Source of the DNA: Bacteroidia bacterium
GTDB lineage: Bacteria; Bacteroidota; Bacteroidia; B-17B0; Aurantibacillaceae
Direction: 5' to 3'
NCBI GenBank assembly: GCA_016787785.1
Contig: JAEUTO010000004.1
Coordinates: 62,001 to 126,000 of the forward strand
DNA length: 64,000 bases
The notes beneath the pieces were generated by a model. It had not been told where the DNA came from and did not search any database. It was given only the letters and a program-made list of their open reading frames with translations. A program made the position numbers and the translations under genes. Within the stretch, counting starts at the first letter, position 1. Each line of letters starts with the position of its first letter. Positions 26,601 to 34,888 of the stretch are shown one piece after another.

Positions 26601-27182
26601 TTCAATTTGTAACTGTATTTTTTTATAATTAGTGCCTGCTTCGCATAAATAATCATATTTTAATTGCCCGTCTTTTTGGTACCATTTTAAATCAATGCCA
26701 TTATAGATATTTTTATAAGTAACATCGGCATAGCTTTTAACGTTGGTTGCTCCATCAGGGCAACTGGCTAAATAAAAATTAGAGTAACCTTCTAAGGCTT
26801 TTCCTTTTATAATGCTTGCATTGGCATTAGCATTTAACCAATTAATATCTAAGCGGTAAATTGTTTGTTGGTCAATTTCCTTTTTTTTACTTTTTGTTTT
26901 TAAATCTTCTACTTCTTTCCAACTCTCAATTTTATTTAATTGATAACTAATACCATTATTGCGTAAATGAAACACTAAGCCATTACTTTCTCCACCAAAT
27001 AAAACATCTGGTCTTGCTTTATAATTTTGATCGTGTACTTGCCCTTTGTTTTCGGTAAAGCTAATACCGTTGCTTTTTTTTGGTTTAAAATCTTTTGGCG
27101 TGTTAATTTTTTCCGCAGTAGCAACACTATAATTTAATATTGCTGATGTGAAAATTATCGAAGTGATAAATGTGTGTTTCAT
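23670..27182 (-). CDS. T9SS-exported SBBP-repeat and Ig-like domain protein
   Basis: A 1170-residue surface protein. After the signal peptide comes a DUF7948-like N-terminal domain (SFTENKGQVHDQNYKARPDV). About seven SBBP repeats follow, each around WGTYYGGxGxDxxxxC...GNxYLAGxTxS...GAHQxxYGGGxxDAFLVKF, probably forming a beta-propeller. Next come a PKD-like domain, three 67-residue Ig-like modules (PTITVNSGTICSGNNF type) and a type A sorting domain ending KKIIKE. Two earlier in-frame starts (from 27281) exist, but ATG at 27182 begins a proper signal peptide (MKHTFITSIIFTSAIL). The shared promoter element lies at 27225-27267. Role: secreted or surface-attached; ligand unknown. Confidence 0.85.
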   Translation of the reverse strand: MKHTFITSIIFTSAILNYSVATAEKINTPKDFKPKKSNGISFTENKGQVHDQNYKARPDVLFGGESNGLVFHLRNNGISYQLNKIESWKEVEDLKTKSKKKEIDQQTIYRLDINWLNANANASIIKGKALEGYSNFYLASCPDGATNVKSYADVTYKNIYNGIDLKWYQKDGQLKYDYLCEAGTNYKKIQLQIEGAESIYINKKGELLLKTPLGTIIEKAPTVVQNGKVLPSKWLIKNNIISFDIEKLDTKQAFIIDPAVRVWGTYYGGIGNDNTRSGFSDSFGNLYLPGDGNSNSNIATIGAHQFLYAGNSDAFLIKFNQLGIRLWGTYYGGSADDYALSCTGDASNNVYLAGSTYSSVTSISTLGSHQSSYGGSTSDAYLVKFNSSGVRLWGTYYGGSGEDYGYICQTNASGDVFLGGKSNSTLSSVISTPGSHQPAFGGGSDDGFLAKFSALGVRQWGTFYGGSGSEDIIDCIVDMSGSIYITGSTSTSTGTSIATLGAHQSVYGGGSNDAFMVKFNPSGIRQWGTYYGGTGTDAASSCALDPTTNLYLAGVTSSSIAGIATSGAHQAIYGGGTEDGFFVKFNNNGVRQWGSYYGGTNTENSRSIKVDAAGDIFIAGTTASANGTSIATSNGYQSTYGGGTFDAYLVKLDISGVRVWSTYYGGSGVDNVGGFCFGNTGSFYLSGATTTNSGTIIATVGSHQPLYGGGTRDGFLVRFDECVSFSPTVSVNGIVCNGSPINFTTIITGTATPSYTWSGPNSFTSNIQNPTIIGASTVNIGVYTLTVNNGGSCIETTTTQVTTVNSTPTITVNSGTICSGNNFTITPNGAITYTIQGGSNVVSPTSNTNYTVVGTSSAGCVSNTFVTSSVTVNTTPTITVNSGGICNGNSFTITPSGASNYTIQGGGAVKTPTSTTSYTVLGTSLAGCVSNVVTSNVTVNANPNITVNSGAICNGNSFTITPIGASTYTIQGGSSVVNPGSNTSYTVVGTSSVGCVSNTFATSNVTVNPTPTVTAISNTSLICVGSNANLTANGATTYSWSTGATTQSISVSPSVTTNYTVTGTLAGTGCFNTSIITQNVSTCTGIEKNSIYGNETISIYPNPTSNNITISGVQNVTKIELINSIGQIVFTENSVNATNSVIDLNQLPTGIYFVQLQTEQGSITKKIIKE
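24175..24785 (-). repeat. Three tandem Ig-like modules, about 201-204 bp each
   Basis: Within the preceding gene, three units with periods of about 201 and 204 bp (the CTGTTTAC landmark at 24337, 24538 and 24742) encode PTITVNSG-C-GN-FTITPxGA-YTIQGG modules. The same module occurs in the adhesin at 61001-64000. Confidence 0.7.
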
Positions 27183-27224
27183 TTTTTTTGTTGAAGGTTT
27201 CAATTTTTTATTTTGATATTGATA

Positions 27225-27267
27225 CAAAATTAGCCGATTGCTACTGATAATCTTTGCCGTTAAATAA
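27225..27267 (-). promoter_or_regulatory. Shared accessory promoter, copy for the SBBP/Ig-like gene
   Basis: Minus strand: TTATTTAACGG (27267-27257), exactly 24 nt, TAATTTTG (27232-27225). The upstream GTKNCA half is not present here because the T-run of the preceding terminator occupies that place. Confidence 0.75.
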
Positions 27268-27293
27268 AAAAACCTACTCATTATATAAGTAGG
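27264..27293 (-). terminator. Terminator of the 96-residue lipoprotein gene
   Basis: Arms CCTACT and AGTAGG (27273-27293) followed on the minus strand by a run of seven T. It overlaps the activator-like element of the next promoter. Confidence 0.65.
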
Positions 27294-27320
27294 CTAAACT
27301 TTAAAACCTTAATTTTTTAA

Positions 27321-27611
27321 TTATAGTAATTTACATGAAGTACTTACTGAAGGTGAAATACCAGTACCATTGTACGCATCTTTAACTTGTTCTTCAACGT
27401 GTTTTTTAGTTTGAGCCTCAACTGTAGAACATGCACTTGTCGCTGTTTTATCTTTCATTTTTTCAGTAAACGTTTCTCTTTGAGTAATTTCTTTAGTTGA
27501 ATTAAACCCAGGACCTGTTGCAGTTACCTTTGATACACACTCACAACTACGTTGTTTTTTACATGATGATACAAATGCTACAATACTCAATAATACTAAT
27601 GCTTTTTTCAT
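27321..27611 (-). CDS. Small Cys-rich lipoprotein
   Basis: A 96-residue predicted lipoprotein: signal sequence MKKALVLLSIVAFVSSC, then CKKQRSCECV, a middle part rich in Lys/Thr/Glu, and two more cysteines (ATSACSTVE and SCKLL). The frame is open to 27776, but only the ATG at 27611 starts a lipoprotein signal. It is related in pattern (CKKxxxCxCV... lysine-rich ...C) to the two plus-strand genes at 38464 and 38690. Function unknown; the paired cysteines suggest a small disulfide-stabilised surface or periplasmic domain. It has its own shared-type promoter at 27639-27693 and a terminator. Confidence 0.75.
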   Translation of the reverse strand: MKKALVLLSIVAFVSSCKKQRSCECVSKVTATGPGFNSTKEITQRETFTEKMKDKTATSACSTVEAQTKKHVEEQVKDAYNGTGISPSVSTSCKLL

Positions 27612-27638
27612 ATTTTTTAATTTTATTAATAATTTATG

Positions 27639-27693
27639 TAAAAGTATATCATAATGTGTTCGAGAATTAACCAGTAAATAAATAAATCGGCAC
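27639..27693 (-). promoter_or_regulatory. Shared accessory promoter, copy for the 96-residue lipoprotein gene
   Basis: Minus strand: GTGCCG (27693-27688), 6 nt, TTATTTACTGG (27681-27671), exactly 24 nt, TACTTTTA (27646-27639, one mismatch to TAnnTTTG). Confidence 0.6.
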
Positions 27694-27848
27694 GTAGAGA
27701 ATACTAAATACACAGGTAGGCGTATTTTTAATTGCCGGATACTTCTGTAATTTGATGTTAAACTTTTAAATAACATAACCGATATTCTACAATGTGTTAG
27801 ACCGTTTTTAGTTTTTTATTCCAGAAAAATCAAATGGTTCTAAGCAAA

Positions 27849-27875
27849 AAAACCTTTGCACTTGGCAAAGGTTTT
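27849..27875 (-). terminator. Terminator of the 830-residue metalloprotease gene
   Basis: Arms AAAACCTTTGC and GCAAAGGTTTT with a 5-nt loop and a T-run on the minus strand. It is nearly identical, with its flank, to the terminator at 23621-23651. Confidence 0.8.
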
Positions 27876-27895
27876 AATTGAATATATTTAAAATC

Positions 27896-30388
27896 TTACT
27901 CCCTAATTATTTTTTTTGTCACAGATCCTTCAGTAGTATATATTTTAATGTAATATACACCTATTGGTAAATGGTAAATATCTAATGTTTTTTCCATAAC
28001 ATTTAAATTTTCTAACTCTAATAGTGGTTGACCAATATTATTATATAAACTTAAACTATTAATTATATAGCTCGATGAGGTAACATTTACCTTACTTAGC
28101 GCAGGATTTGGTAATACATTTATTGATGCTTCTAACTTTTTATAATTTTTTAAGCCTATATCTAGCGTTAATGCAATTTCAACAGTACTTGTAGCTGTGC
28201 AATTATTAATGTCCGTTACAGTTAATGTGTAAATTATAACAGCCGTCGGCGATGAAATCGGGTTGGCTATCCCTGAGTTATTCAGGTTGCCAGGTGGGTT
28301 CCAACTATATGTAAAAGGTCCATTACCACTTGCTGTTGGGCTGCCACCAATCGTAATTGTTGATCCCGGTGCAATAGTTGCATTTGCCCCGGCATTTATT
28401 GCCATAACGGTATTAAATGTAGTTGTGTTTGTGCAACCATTCGCATCCGTTACTTTAACCCAATTTAAACCAGCTGGTAAATTATTAGCAGTATAAGTTG
28501 TTTGCCCATTGCTCCATTGGTACAGATAAATTAAAGTATCTTGACAAAACCCAAGTTTCATGTTAGGTCTTTTATAGTCTGGGATAAAAGGAATAGAATT
28601 TCCACAAACTAAATTATTATCCGCATATTTATAGAGACAAGATTTAAAACCTACAATATGCATTAATACTGGGCTATTTGAAGTCCATGAGTTATTTTGA
28701 AAACAAGTTTCAACTATTAAATTTGAAACACCGTCCCAGTTAAAATTGTTATTAAATAAGTAATTATTCCAGCCAACTGATGTAAGAGATATCGTTTGAG
28801 GCCCATAAACATTTTGAATCCCTCCATAAAATCCATTACTTGTAATAACAGAATCAGTTATATGGCGCATACCAATTTTAAAATTATTATATACTGATGC
28901 GCCATTAATTGAAATTAAATTGAAGGAAATTGATTTTATTTTGCCTGCTTGAAAGCCTTGACTAATAAGTTCATTTGCTCTTATTAGAAATTGATTTTTT
29001 GAACTATAGTATGCATTTCCGTATATTGATGGATAGGATGTAGTGCCGTTAGATATTGTGCCATTACCAATAGTTACTAGTGTATTTAACGCCGAACAAA
29101 GAGTAGGTGAAGGAAAACCTTGCCCACCATTTATATTAACGGTAGCATCAGATAAACAATTTAACGAAACAGAATTTAAGGAGGTTGAAATTAAAGCGGG
29201 TTGATTTATTTGAACTACGATACTTGTAAAAGTATTCGCCGAACTCACCATATTTAAGGTATAACTTCCAGCACACAAATTGCTGATACTTGATTGAGTG
29301 CTGCCATTACTCCATGCGTACGTATAAGATGATGCTGGTAAACATAAATTATTTGGAAGAACTGAAATACTACCATCACAAACACCATTACATGAAGCAT
29401 TTTTCTTAGAAATCAATAAAGGAGTAAAAGCGGGTGGATTGCAACTCAAGCTATTATTCACAATTGCGTAGGGGCCATTCAGTAATAAGTAGGCTTGCAT
29501 TCTGTTTTTTTGATCCGCCGTAAATCTTGTACGGGTTGTCCCACAATAGCTCATATAATTTTTTTTTGAGTTATCCCAAACACCTGTTGGAGTACAGGGA
29601 TTGATTGCACCACAATCACCCACTTGATGAGGTGGAGTGTCGCAACATTTATCTCCGTCGGTAGCGCAATTTGTATTTGTAGGGCACCCGGCCCAATCGC
29701 CATTAAAAGTATGGAGTAAGCTAAGTGAATGACCATTTTCATGGGTTAACGAATTGCCATTCAAAAAAACTACAGGTGTCATAACCGCTCCGCTCAAGTA
29801 TTGATAAAAGCCAGAGGAGTAAGCTTCTGCCACACAGGATTTAACAATCCAAATGTTATAATAATTTGGCCAGTAAGCTTGAGATAATAAAACTGTTTCA
29901 CTAACATATCCACCACACTGAGTTGAGTCAAAACTTGCGGTATTAGATGAGTAGCCAGGAACAGATGAGCAATCTACCCTATCTATTCCATTTGTTGTGC
30001 AACCGCTTGGGTCGGTTTTAGCCAAACAAAATTCTATCTGAGTATCAATTCCATCTCCAACTTGACCACGAAAATGCTGATTAGTTAAATTAACTTCACT
30101 AATAATCGCAGCATCACTAATTGCATTGCTTCCAACTCCAATCGGTTCACCTAAGTGCATAATATGTATTACAGTTGGTATAGTAACAACTGAATTACTC
30201 GTAAGTGATTTTTGAAACGTATTAATTATACTGTCTATCTTCAATTGCTCTTTATAATAGCCGATAGTAAGCTCTCTACTACTTCTTAATAATCCTTTAT
30301 TTCTTTCATCCGTTGTACAAACTTTCTGCCCTATTACTTTTAGTACCAACAATAGACTAATTATTGTGATTAATATGTGTTTATTCAT
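27896..30388 (-). CDS. T9SS-exported M43-type metalloprotease with variant zinc motif
   Basis: An 830-residue secreted protein with a signal peptide and a pappalysin/ulilysin-like (M43) catalytic domain (about residues 60-330). The zinc motif reads HENGHSLSLLH near residue 213, keeping three His and the Glu but with Ser for the usual Gly of HExxHxxGxxH. The downstream NYMSYC has the Met-turn. SprB/Ig-like segments (SCNGVCDGSISV, then SNLCAGSYTL) and a galactose-binding-like middle part follow, and a type A sorting domain ends in KKIIRE. It is a probable surface or released protease. A relative with a canonical motif is the next gene (30498-32504). The start is ATG at 30388, with a 25-nt-spaced weak copy of the shared promoter. 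Confidence 0.82.
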   Translation of the reverse strand: MNKHILITIISLLLVLKVIGQKVCTTDERNKGLLRSSRELTIGYYKEQLKIDSIINTFQKSLTSNSVVTIPTVIHIMHLGEPIGVGSNAISDAAIISEVNLTNQHFRGQVGDGIDTQIEFCLAKTDPSGCTTNGIDRVDCSSVPGYSSNTASFDSTQCGGYVSETVLLSQAYWPNYYNIWIVKSCVAEAYSSGFYQYLSGAVMTPVVFLNGNSLTHENGHSLSLLHTFNGDWAGCPTNTNCATDGDKCCDTPPHQVGDCGAINPCTPTGVWDNSKKNYMSYCGTTRTRFTADQKNRMQAYLLLNGPYAIVNNSLSCNPPAFTPLLISKKNASCNGVCDGSISVLPNNLCLPASSYTYAWSNGSTQSSISNLCAGSYTLNMVSSANTFTSIVVQINQPALISTSLNSVSLNCLSDATVNINGGQGFPSPTLCSALNTLVTIGNGTISNGTTSYPSIYGNAYYSSKNQFLIRANELISQGFQAGKIKSISFNLISINGASVYNNFKIGMRHITDSVITSNGFYGGIQNVYGPQTISLTSVGWNNYLFNNNFNWDGVSNLIVETCFQNNSWTSNSPVLMHIVGFKSCLYKYADNNLVCGNSIPFIPDYKRPNMKLGFCQDTLIYLYQWSNGQTTYTANNLPAGLNWVKVTDANGCTNTTTFNTVMAINAGANATIAPGSTITIGGSPTASGNGPFTYSWNPPGNLNNSGIANPISSPTAVIIYTLTVTDINNCTATSTVEIALTLDIGLKNYKKLEASINVLPNPALSKVNVTSSSYIINSLSLYNNIGQPLLELENLNVMEKTLDIYHLPIGVYYIKIYTTEGSVTKKIIRE

Positions 30389-30395
30389 TTTTTAG

Positions 30396-30439
30396 CAATA
30401 GTATTTATTTACATGTTTAGAATTAAATCCGTTAAATTT
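30396..30439 (-). promoter_or_regulatory. Weak copy of the shared accessory promoter
   Basis: Minus strand: AAATTTAACGG (30439-30429), 25 nt, TACTATTG (30403-30396; one mismatch to TAnnTTTG). Spacing is one base longer than in the strong copies. Confidence 0.4.
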
Positions 30440-30497
30440 TAATCTTATATTAAACAATTAGCTTTCATAAAATTTACAACATATTAAATTTAAAAGC

Positions 30498-32504
30498 TTA
30501 CTCCTTTATTACTTTTTTAGTTATACTACCTTGTTCCGTTTGCAACTGTAAAAAGTAAATGCCCTCTGGCAATTCACTTACATCAAGAGCTGTGTTAATA
30601 GTATTAATATCGTTTTTTGTGATTACTATTTGCCCAGTGCTATTTAGAACTTCTGCTTTTGTGATAATAATTTCCGAGTTGATATTTAAGCTGTTTGTAG
30701 CGGGGTTTGGGTAAATTAATAGCTCTTTTCTTTGTTTGAAATTAATAGTAGTAGTAATAACATTATGTATTTGTATGTCATCTATGTATAAGTTAGATCC
30801 TTTTTTATTGCCTGTTTTACTATAAAAATCAAGTCTTATCAGTAATTCATTTCCATATTGACCTATGTTGTAAACGGTGTCTTCAATCCATTGATTTGGA
30901 GTTGGAACAAAAGTATTTGTTGAGTAATTATTTGCCCCAATAGTTGCTAGTGAAGAATTTATTACGCCCAATGCAGAAATCCATGTATCACCGCAATCAT
31001 TACTAACGGATACAAATAAACCTTCTTTTGTTGTGCTACTTAGCATAGCATATGCCCGTTTATATGTTAAGTAAGATGAAGTAGAGTTGGTTTTTTTCGT
31101 TGTTGTAATAGAAGCAACACCACTATTAGTTGCTGTATTAAGTACATAAATGCAATTAGTTCCAGAGGTTGATGCCAAAGAAGTAATTTGCCACGGATTC
31201 GTTGTATTACTGATAGAAGTATTCCAATTTGTATTAGGGATCGAAACCACGTTATCAAAGTTTTCAGACAAACCAGCCTGCAAAGGTATGTTTGCATTTA
31301 CTTTAATGTAACTAATTTTAATCATACTATCTGCGCCAATTCCGTTTTGTACTATTAACTTAACTTGATATGTACCTGGCGCCGTGTAAGTAACTACGGG
31401 ATTTTGAATTAGCGATGTTTGAGGAGTGCCTCCTGTAAACTGCCAATTCCATTGAGTCGGTGTTCCATTAAATGAAAGGTCGTAAAAAATTATTGATGAG
31501 CCAGCACAAATTGTATTAGTACTAACCCCAAAATTTGCTTTAGGAGTACAACTAATTGATGAGGATATTCCCGTTATAATTAAGTTTGTTGGGTTAGATA
31601 AATTATCTCTTCCACTAACAGTGCTATTAAGCGTGGCTTGCATTACATTCGTTTGCCCCTGGGTAAAATTTTTACGGCAATTAGAATAATGCATAATGTT
31701 TTCAATATTATTTGTAGAGTTACCATTGCAAGGGTTACCAGATAAACTATTTGGACAACTAGAACCGCCATAATTAACTGAAGGTGGGGTATCCAAAACA
31801 TTATCATCATCGCAGGTTAAAGAATTAGTAGATAACCCGAAAATATGCGATAAACCTAACCAATGACCAACTTCATGACTTAATACTCTGTTAAAATTTA
31901 TTCCGTATGCAGATACAACGGCATCTTGATAGTTTCCACTTGGATAATTTCCAGGCATAGATGCGTATGCAGATGCATTTAAACCGCCAATTGCGGGAAC
32001 AATTATAATGTTTAAATATTTTGTCGGGTCCCACGTTGGCCAATAGGTAGGATTATTTGCCGACAACGGTACATCCCAAATACCGTTGCTTAAATTATCG
32101 TGATAAACTATGCCCGATGTACAGTTATTTAATGGATCTAAATGTGCTAATTTAAAAGTGATATTTGAATTAACATATAAAGCTTTAAATGGTAATGCAA
32201 TAGTTGCCGTGTCAGATCCTTCACGTGCAAAATCTTTATTTATTGCAATAAGTGTTTTCTGTATTATTGAATCGGCTACATATCCGGTAATATTGTTGTG
32301 CATTATATGAAAAACAGTTGGTATTGTAAATTGAGTGGCTGATAAATTACTATTTGGGGTAATTTCTTTTTTTCCTAATTCATGACTAACCTCATCTAAA
32401 AAGTATATTTTTCTAATATCATCTGTACCGCAACTATTGGTAGTTTGCCCCTTAGCAAACAAATTTAAAAATAGAATTAAACCATAAACTAATACAAATC
32501 GCAT
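30498..32504 (-). CDS. T9SS-exported M43 family metalloprotease with PKD domain
   Basis: A 668-residue protein. A signal peptide (MRFVLVYGLILFLNLFAKG) precedes an M43 domain with the canonical zinc motif HEVGHWLGLSH (near residue 208) and ENIMHYSNC as Met-turn. A PKD domain (about residues 325-410), a jelly-roll/MAM-like domain and a type A sorting domain (IYPNPATNSLNI to KKVIKE) follow. The frame is open to 32540, but the ATG at 32504 begins the signal peptide. Family members cleave proteins outside the cell. A strong shared-type promoter is at 32526-32580, and the plus-strand 182-residue gene diverges from it with its own copy. Confidence 0.87.
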   Translation of the reverse strand: MRFVLVYGLILFLNLFAKGQTTNSCGTDDIRKIYFLDEVSHELGKKEITPNSNLSATQFTIPTVFHIMHNNITGYVADSIIQKTLIAINKDFAREGSDTATIALPFKALYVNSNITFKLAHLDPLNNCTSGIVYHDNLSNGIWDVPLSANNPTYWPTWDPTKYLNIIIVPAIGGLNASAYASMPGNYPSGNYQDAVVSAYGINFNRVLSHEVGHWLGLSHIFGLSTNSLTCDDDNVLDTPPSVNYGGSSCPNSLSGNPCNGNSTNNIENIMHYSNCRKNFTQGQTNVMQATLNSTVSGRDNLSNPTNLIITGISSSISCTPKANFGVSTNTICAGSSIIFYDLSFNGTPTQWNWQFTGGTPQTSLIQNPVVTYTAPGTYQVKLIVQNGIGADSMIKISYIKVNANIPLQAGLSENFDNVVSIPNTNWNTSISNTTNPWQITSLASTSGTNCIYVLNTATNSGVASITTTKKTNSTSSYLTYKRAYAMLSSTTKEGLFVSVSNDCGDTWISALGVINSSLATIGANNYSTNTFVPTPNQWIEDTVYNIGQYGNELLIRLDFYSKTGNKKGSNLYIDDIQIHNVITTTINFKQRKELLIYPNPATNSLNINSEIIITKAEVLNSTGQIVITKNDINTINTALDVSELPEGIYFLQLQTEQGSITKKVIKE

Positions 32505-32525
32505 ATTATTATTAAAATTATATTT

Positions 32526-32580
32526 CAAAATTAGCCCCATTTTACCCCCAATATTAACCGTTAAATAAGCAAACTGTAAC
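32526..32580 (-). promoter_or_regulatory. Shared accessory promoter, copy for the M43/PKD gene
   Basis: Minus strand: GTTACA (32580-32575), 6 nt, TTATTTAACGG (32568-32558), exactly 24 nt, TAATTTTG (32533-32526). Among the best copies. Confidence 0.8.
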
Positions 32581-32644
32581 TTGGCTGTTTTATAGAATTA
32601 TTCGATGCGTGAAACCTACTTACGGTCGAGTAAGCTGCAAATTG

Positions 32645-32699
32645 GTTACGCTTTACTTATTTAATGGTAAAAAAGGTAATACGTACATAAATACTTTTG
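32645..32699 (+). promoter_or_regulatory. Shared accessory promoter, copy for the 182-residue gene
   Basis: Plus strand: GTTACG (32645-32650), 6 nt, TTATTTAATGG (32657-32667), exactly 24 nt, TACTTTTG (32692-32699). The ATG at 32707 is only 7 nt after the box, so the message would have almost no leader. It is back-to-back with the copy at 32526-32580. Confidence 0.75.
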
Positions 32700-32706
32700 C
32701 CGTGTT

Positions 32707-33255
32707 ATGGCAAATCATTTTAACCTATTAAAAAAATCAGTTTTATTGTGCGTAATACTCAATGGTATTGCACTTATACTAATATTTACAAATGCAACAT
32801 CGGCTAAAACACCAATTTACATAGCTTATTACAAAGGCAATTGCTTTATTCATAAGGCATATAATTATACCGATTCGATAACTGAAAATATGATTTTAAA
32901 GTATACAATTGATAAAAATTCAAATAAAATCGCGTACGAATCTAAAAATGCTACATCTGGTTATATCAACTTATTGTTTGTTCCGACTCGTAGTAAAACT
33001 GTTTTTTTTGTAAATAGTTTATTTGGTTTTTATAAAGGCAGCGTTGTCTTTACCGATACTAATTACAAAAAATTTACTATTTATTTAAGTAACGCTAAAA
33101 CTAAAATGAAACATACAACTACTATAAGTCTCAATACCATTAAATTAAATGGTCTAACTATCGTAACTGATAGCTCGAGTAATTTAGTGTATAAAAATGT
33201 ATTTGCCTTAAAAGCGTGCAGTGATACTGAGTTAATAGGACAAGACCATAATTAA
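32707..33255 (+). CDS. Hypothetical secreted/anchored protein
   Basis: A 182-residue protein with an N-terminal hydrophobic segment (LLKKSVLLCVILNGIALILIF) that is either a signal peptide or an anchor, then a beta-rich domain with many Lys/Thr/Ser and no recognised motif. I do not know the family. It is divergent from the M43/PKD protease gene and has a full copy of the shared promoter element ending 7 nt before its ATG, which supports it as a real, coregulated gene. No sorting domain is present, so it is probably periplasmic or inner-membrane anchored. Confidence 0.65.
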   Translation: MANHFNLLKKSVLLCVILNGIALILIFTNATSAKTPIYIAYYKGNCFIHKAYNYTDSITENMILKYTIDKNSNKIAYESKNATSGYINLLFVPTRSKTVFFVNSLFGFYKGSVVFTDTNYKKFTIYLSNAKTKMKHTTTISLNTIKLNGLTIVTDSSSNLVYKNVFALKACSDTELIGQDHN

Positions 33256-33376
33256 ATAATTAACTTGCAAATTCGCATTGGGAATTATAAGTGTAATGTT
33301 ACCTTTTTTTCAGAAACTTCTTAAACTACTGCATTACGGTTTTTTAAATAAAACCTTACGTGTTGCAGGCTCTTTT

Positions 33377-34795
33377 CTATTTTCTTTTATTTGTCAGTGT
33401 CTTCCAGTCAAATTTATCTTTATCTGCTGTGTTGCGTTTTGCTAAATCCGCAAGCATATCGTTCAGTTTGTTTTTATCTAACCACTTTCCATTAATAAAA
33501 ACACCTTTAATTTTACGAGTGTTTTTTATATCTTCTAATGGGTTCTCATCAAGTAATACAAGGTCAGCAAATTTGCCTGTTTCAATAGTTCCAATTTGTT
33601 TGTCAATTCCAAGCCATTGGGCAGGAAGTGTGGTTGCTGATTTTAATGCCTCTTCTGGCGTTAAGCCTGCTTGAACAAGCAGTTCTAATTCATCGTGTAA
33701 AGAAAATCCAGCCACAACACCCGAGACTCCTGCATCTGTTCCGGCAACTATAGGAACACCTGAATCCTTAAATGCTTTTACTAAAATAAAATGGAATTTT
33801 ACCATATCTTCATAGTAGGAAATATTTTCTGGCGATGCATTTTTAACATAATTATTTGCTGTTAACCACTTACTCTGTAAAAGTGGATGTACATATTTCA
33901 AATTTGGCGAATTCCTTATACTATCAACAGAGTGTGTCTGTTTAGCAATCCATACCATTGTTATTAAGGTTGGTGATAACCAAGTTCCATTATCTTTAGC
34001 AAGTTTTGCGAATTTTTGTGCATCTTGGATGCTGAAATTTTCAGAATGCTTAGAAAATTCTTCTGCGTGTGCAACCATTCCAAAATTTGGAATGAATGCT
34101 TGTTCTAATTTACCCTCAAATGCATTTGGAATATGTCCGATTGTTTTAAGTCCAAGTTTATTTGCCTCATCAATAATAGCTGTATACGTTTCAATATTTA
34201 ATTTAGAATATAGTTTTATAAAATCATAACCTTCTGCTTTTATATTCCTAACTATAATTCTACCTTCTTCTGCTGTATTTGCAATTCTACCTTGTCCATT
34301 ACCTCCATTTATGAGGGCAGCAAGAGCAATTCGAGGTCCAACAATGTATCCTTTTTCTATTTCCTTTTTCTGACCAAAAGTTTCCATTTTTGAGTCAAGA
34401 TCTAATACTGTAGTAACGCCATTAGCAATTATTGGTGTCATAATATCTTGCGTGTTAAAAGCTAAATCGGGAGATTGTGTTGGAAGTTTAGAACCAAAAT
34501 ATCCATCTGTGGATAAATGAACGTGTACATCGATAAGTCCAGGCATGAGCCATTTTCCTTTGCCATCAATTATTGTAGCATTTTTAGGTATTGCACCGTT
34601 AATTGTTTCTATGCGATTACCGGTTATAACAACCATTGCATTATTAATAATAGAATTTGATGCGGTCATTGTGATCATATTCACATTTTTGATAACAAAT
34701 GAAGTTTGTTGATTAGTTTGATTGACCTTAATTTTCTGTCCAAAAGTAAAATTTGTCGAGTACGCTATTATTAAAAGTATATAAATTCTTTTCAT
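33377..34795 (-). CDS. Exported amidohydrolase (imidazolonepropionase-like)
   Basis: A 472-residue amidohydrolase with a signal peptide (MKRIYILLIIAYSTNFTFGQ). Metal ligands are seen as His91 and His93 in LIDVHVHLS, later His in TIGHIPN and VAHAEE, and Asp in VAGTDAGVSG. It ends with the usual composite-domain stretch TGKFADLVLLDENPLEDI. It likely acts in the periplasm on an amide or peptide-derived substrate; the family does not tell which. It is longer than the other amidohydrolase (16777-18045) and not a recent duplicate. No shared promoter element is upstream, and the neighbouring gene upstream is a broken one. Confidence 0.85.
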   Translation of the reverse strand: MKRIYILLIIAYSTNFTFGQKIKVNQTNQQTSFVIKNVNMITMTASNSIINNAMVVITGNRIETINGAIPKNATIIDGKGKWLMPGLIDVHVHLSTDGYFGSKLPTQSPDLAFNTQDIMTPIIANGVTTVLDLDSKMETFGQKKEIEKGYIVGPRIALAALINGGNGQGRIANTAEEGRIIVRNIKAEGYDFIKLYSKLNIETYTAIIDEANKLGLKTIGHIPNAFEGKLEQAFIPNFGMVAHAEEFSKHSENFSIQDAQKFAKLAKDNGTWLSPTLITMVWIAKQTHSVDSIRNSPNLKYVHPLLQSKWLTANNYVKNASPENISYYEDMVKFHFILVKAFKDSGVPIVAGTDAGVSGVVAGFSLHDELELLVQAGLTPEEALKSATTLPAQWLGIDKQIGTIETGKFADLVLLDENPLEDIKNTRKIKGVFINGKWLDKNKLNDMLADLAKRNTADKDKFDWKTLTNKRK

Positions 34796-34888
34796 TATTT
34801 CTGTTTAGTTATCGTTTATCTTGAATTCGAGAGTGTCGCCATAAAATAAGAGCTAATGTTTTGATACCCTGCGCCGTTTTTTGCTACG

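Noticed and set aside
33338-33358. Terminator-like GGTTTT...AAAACC inverted repeat
   Set aside because: AT-only stem core and no clear T-run; not strong enough to call.
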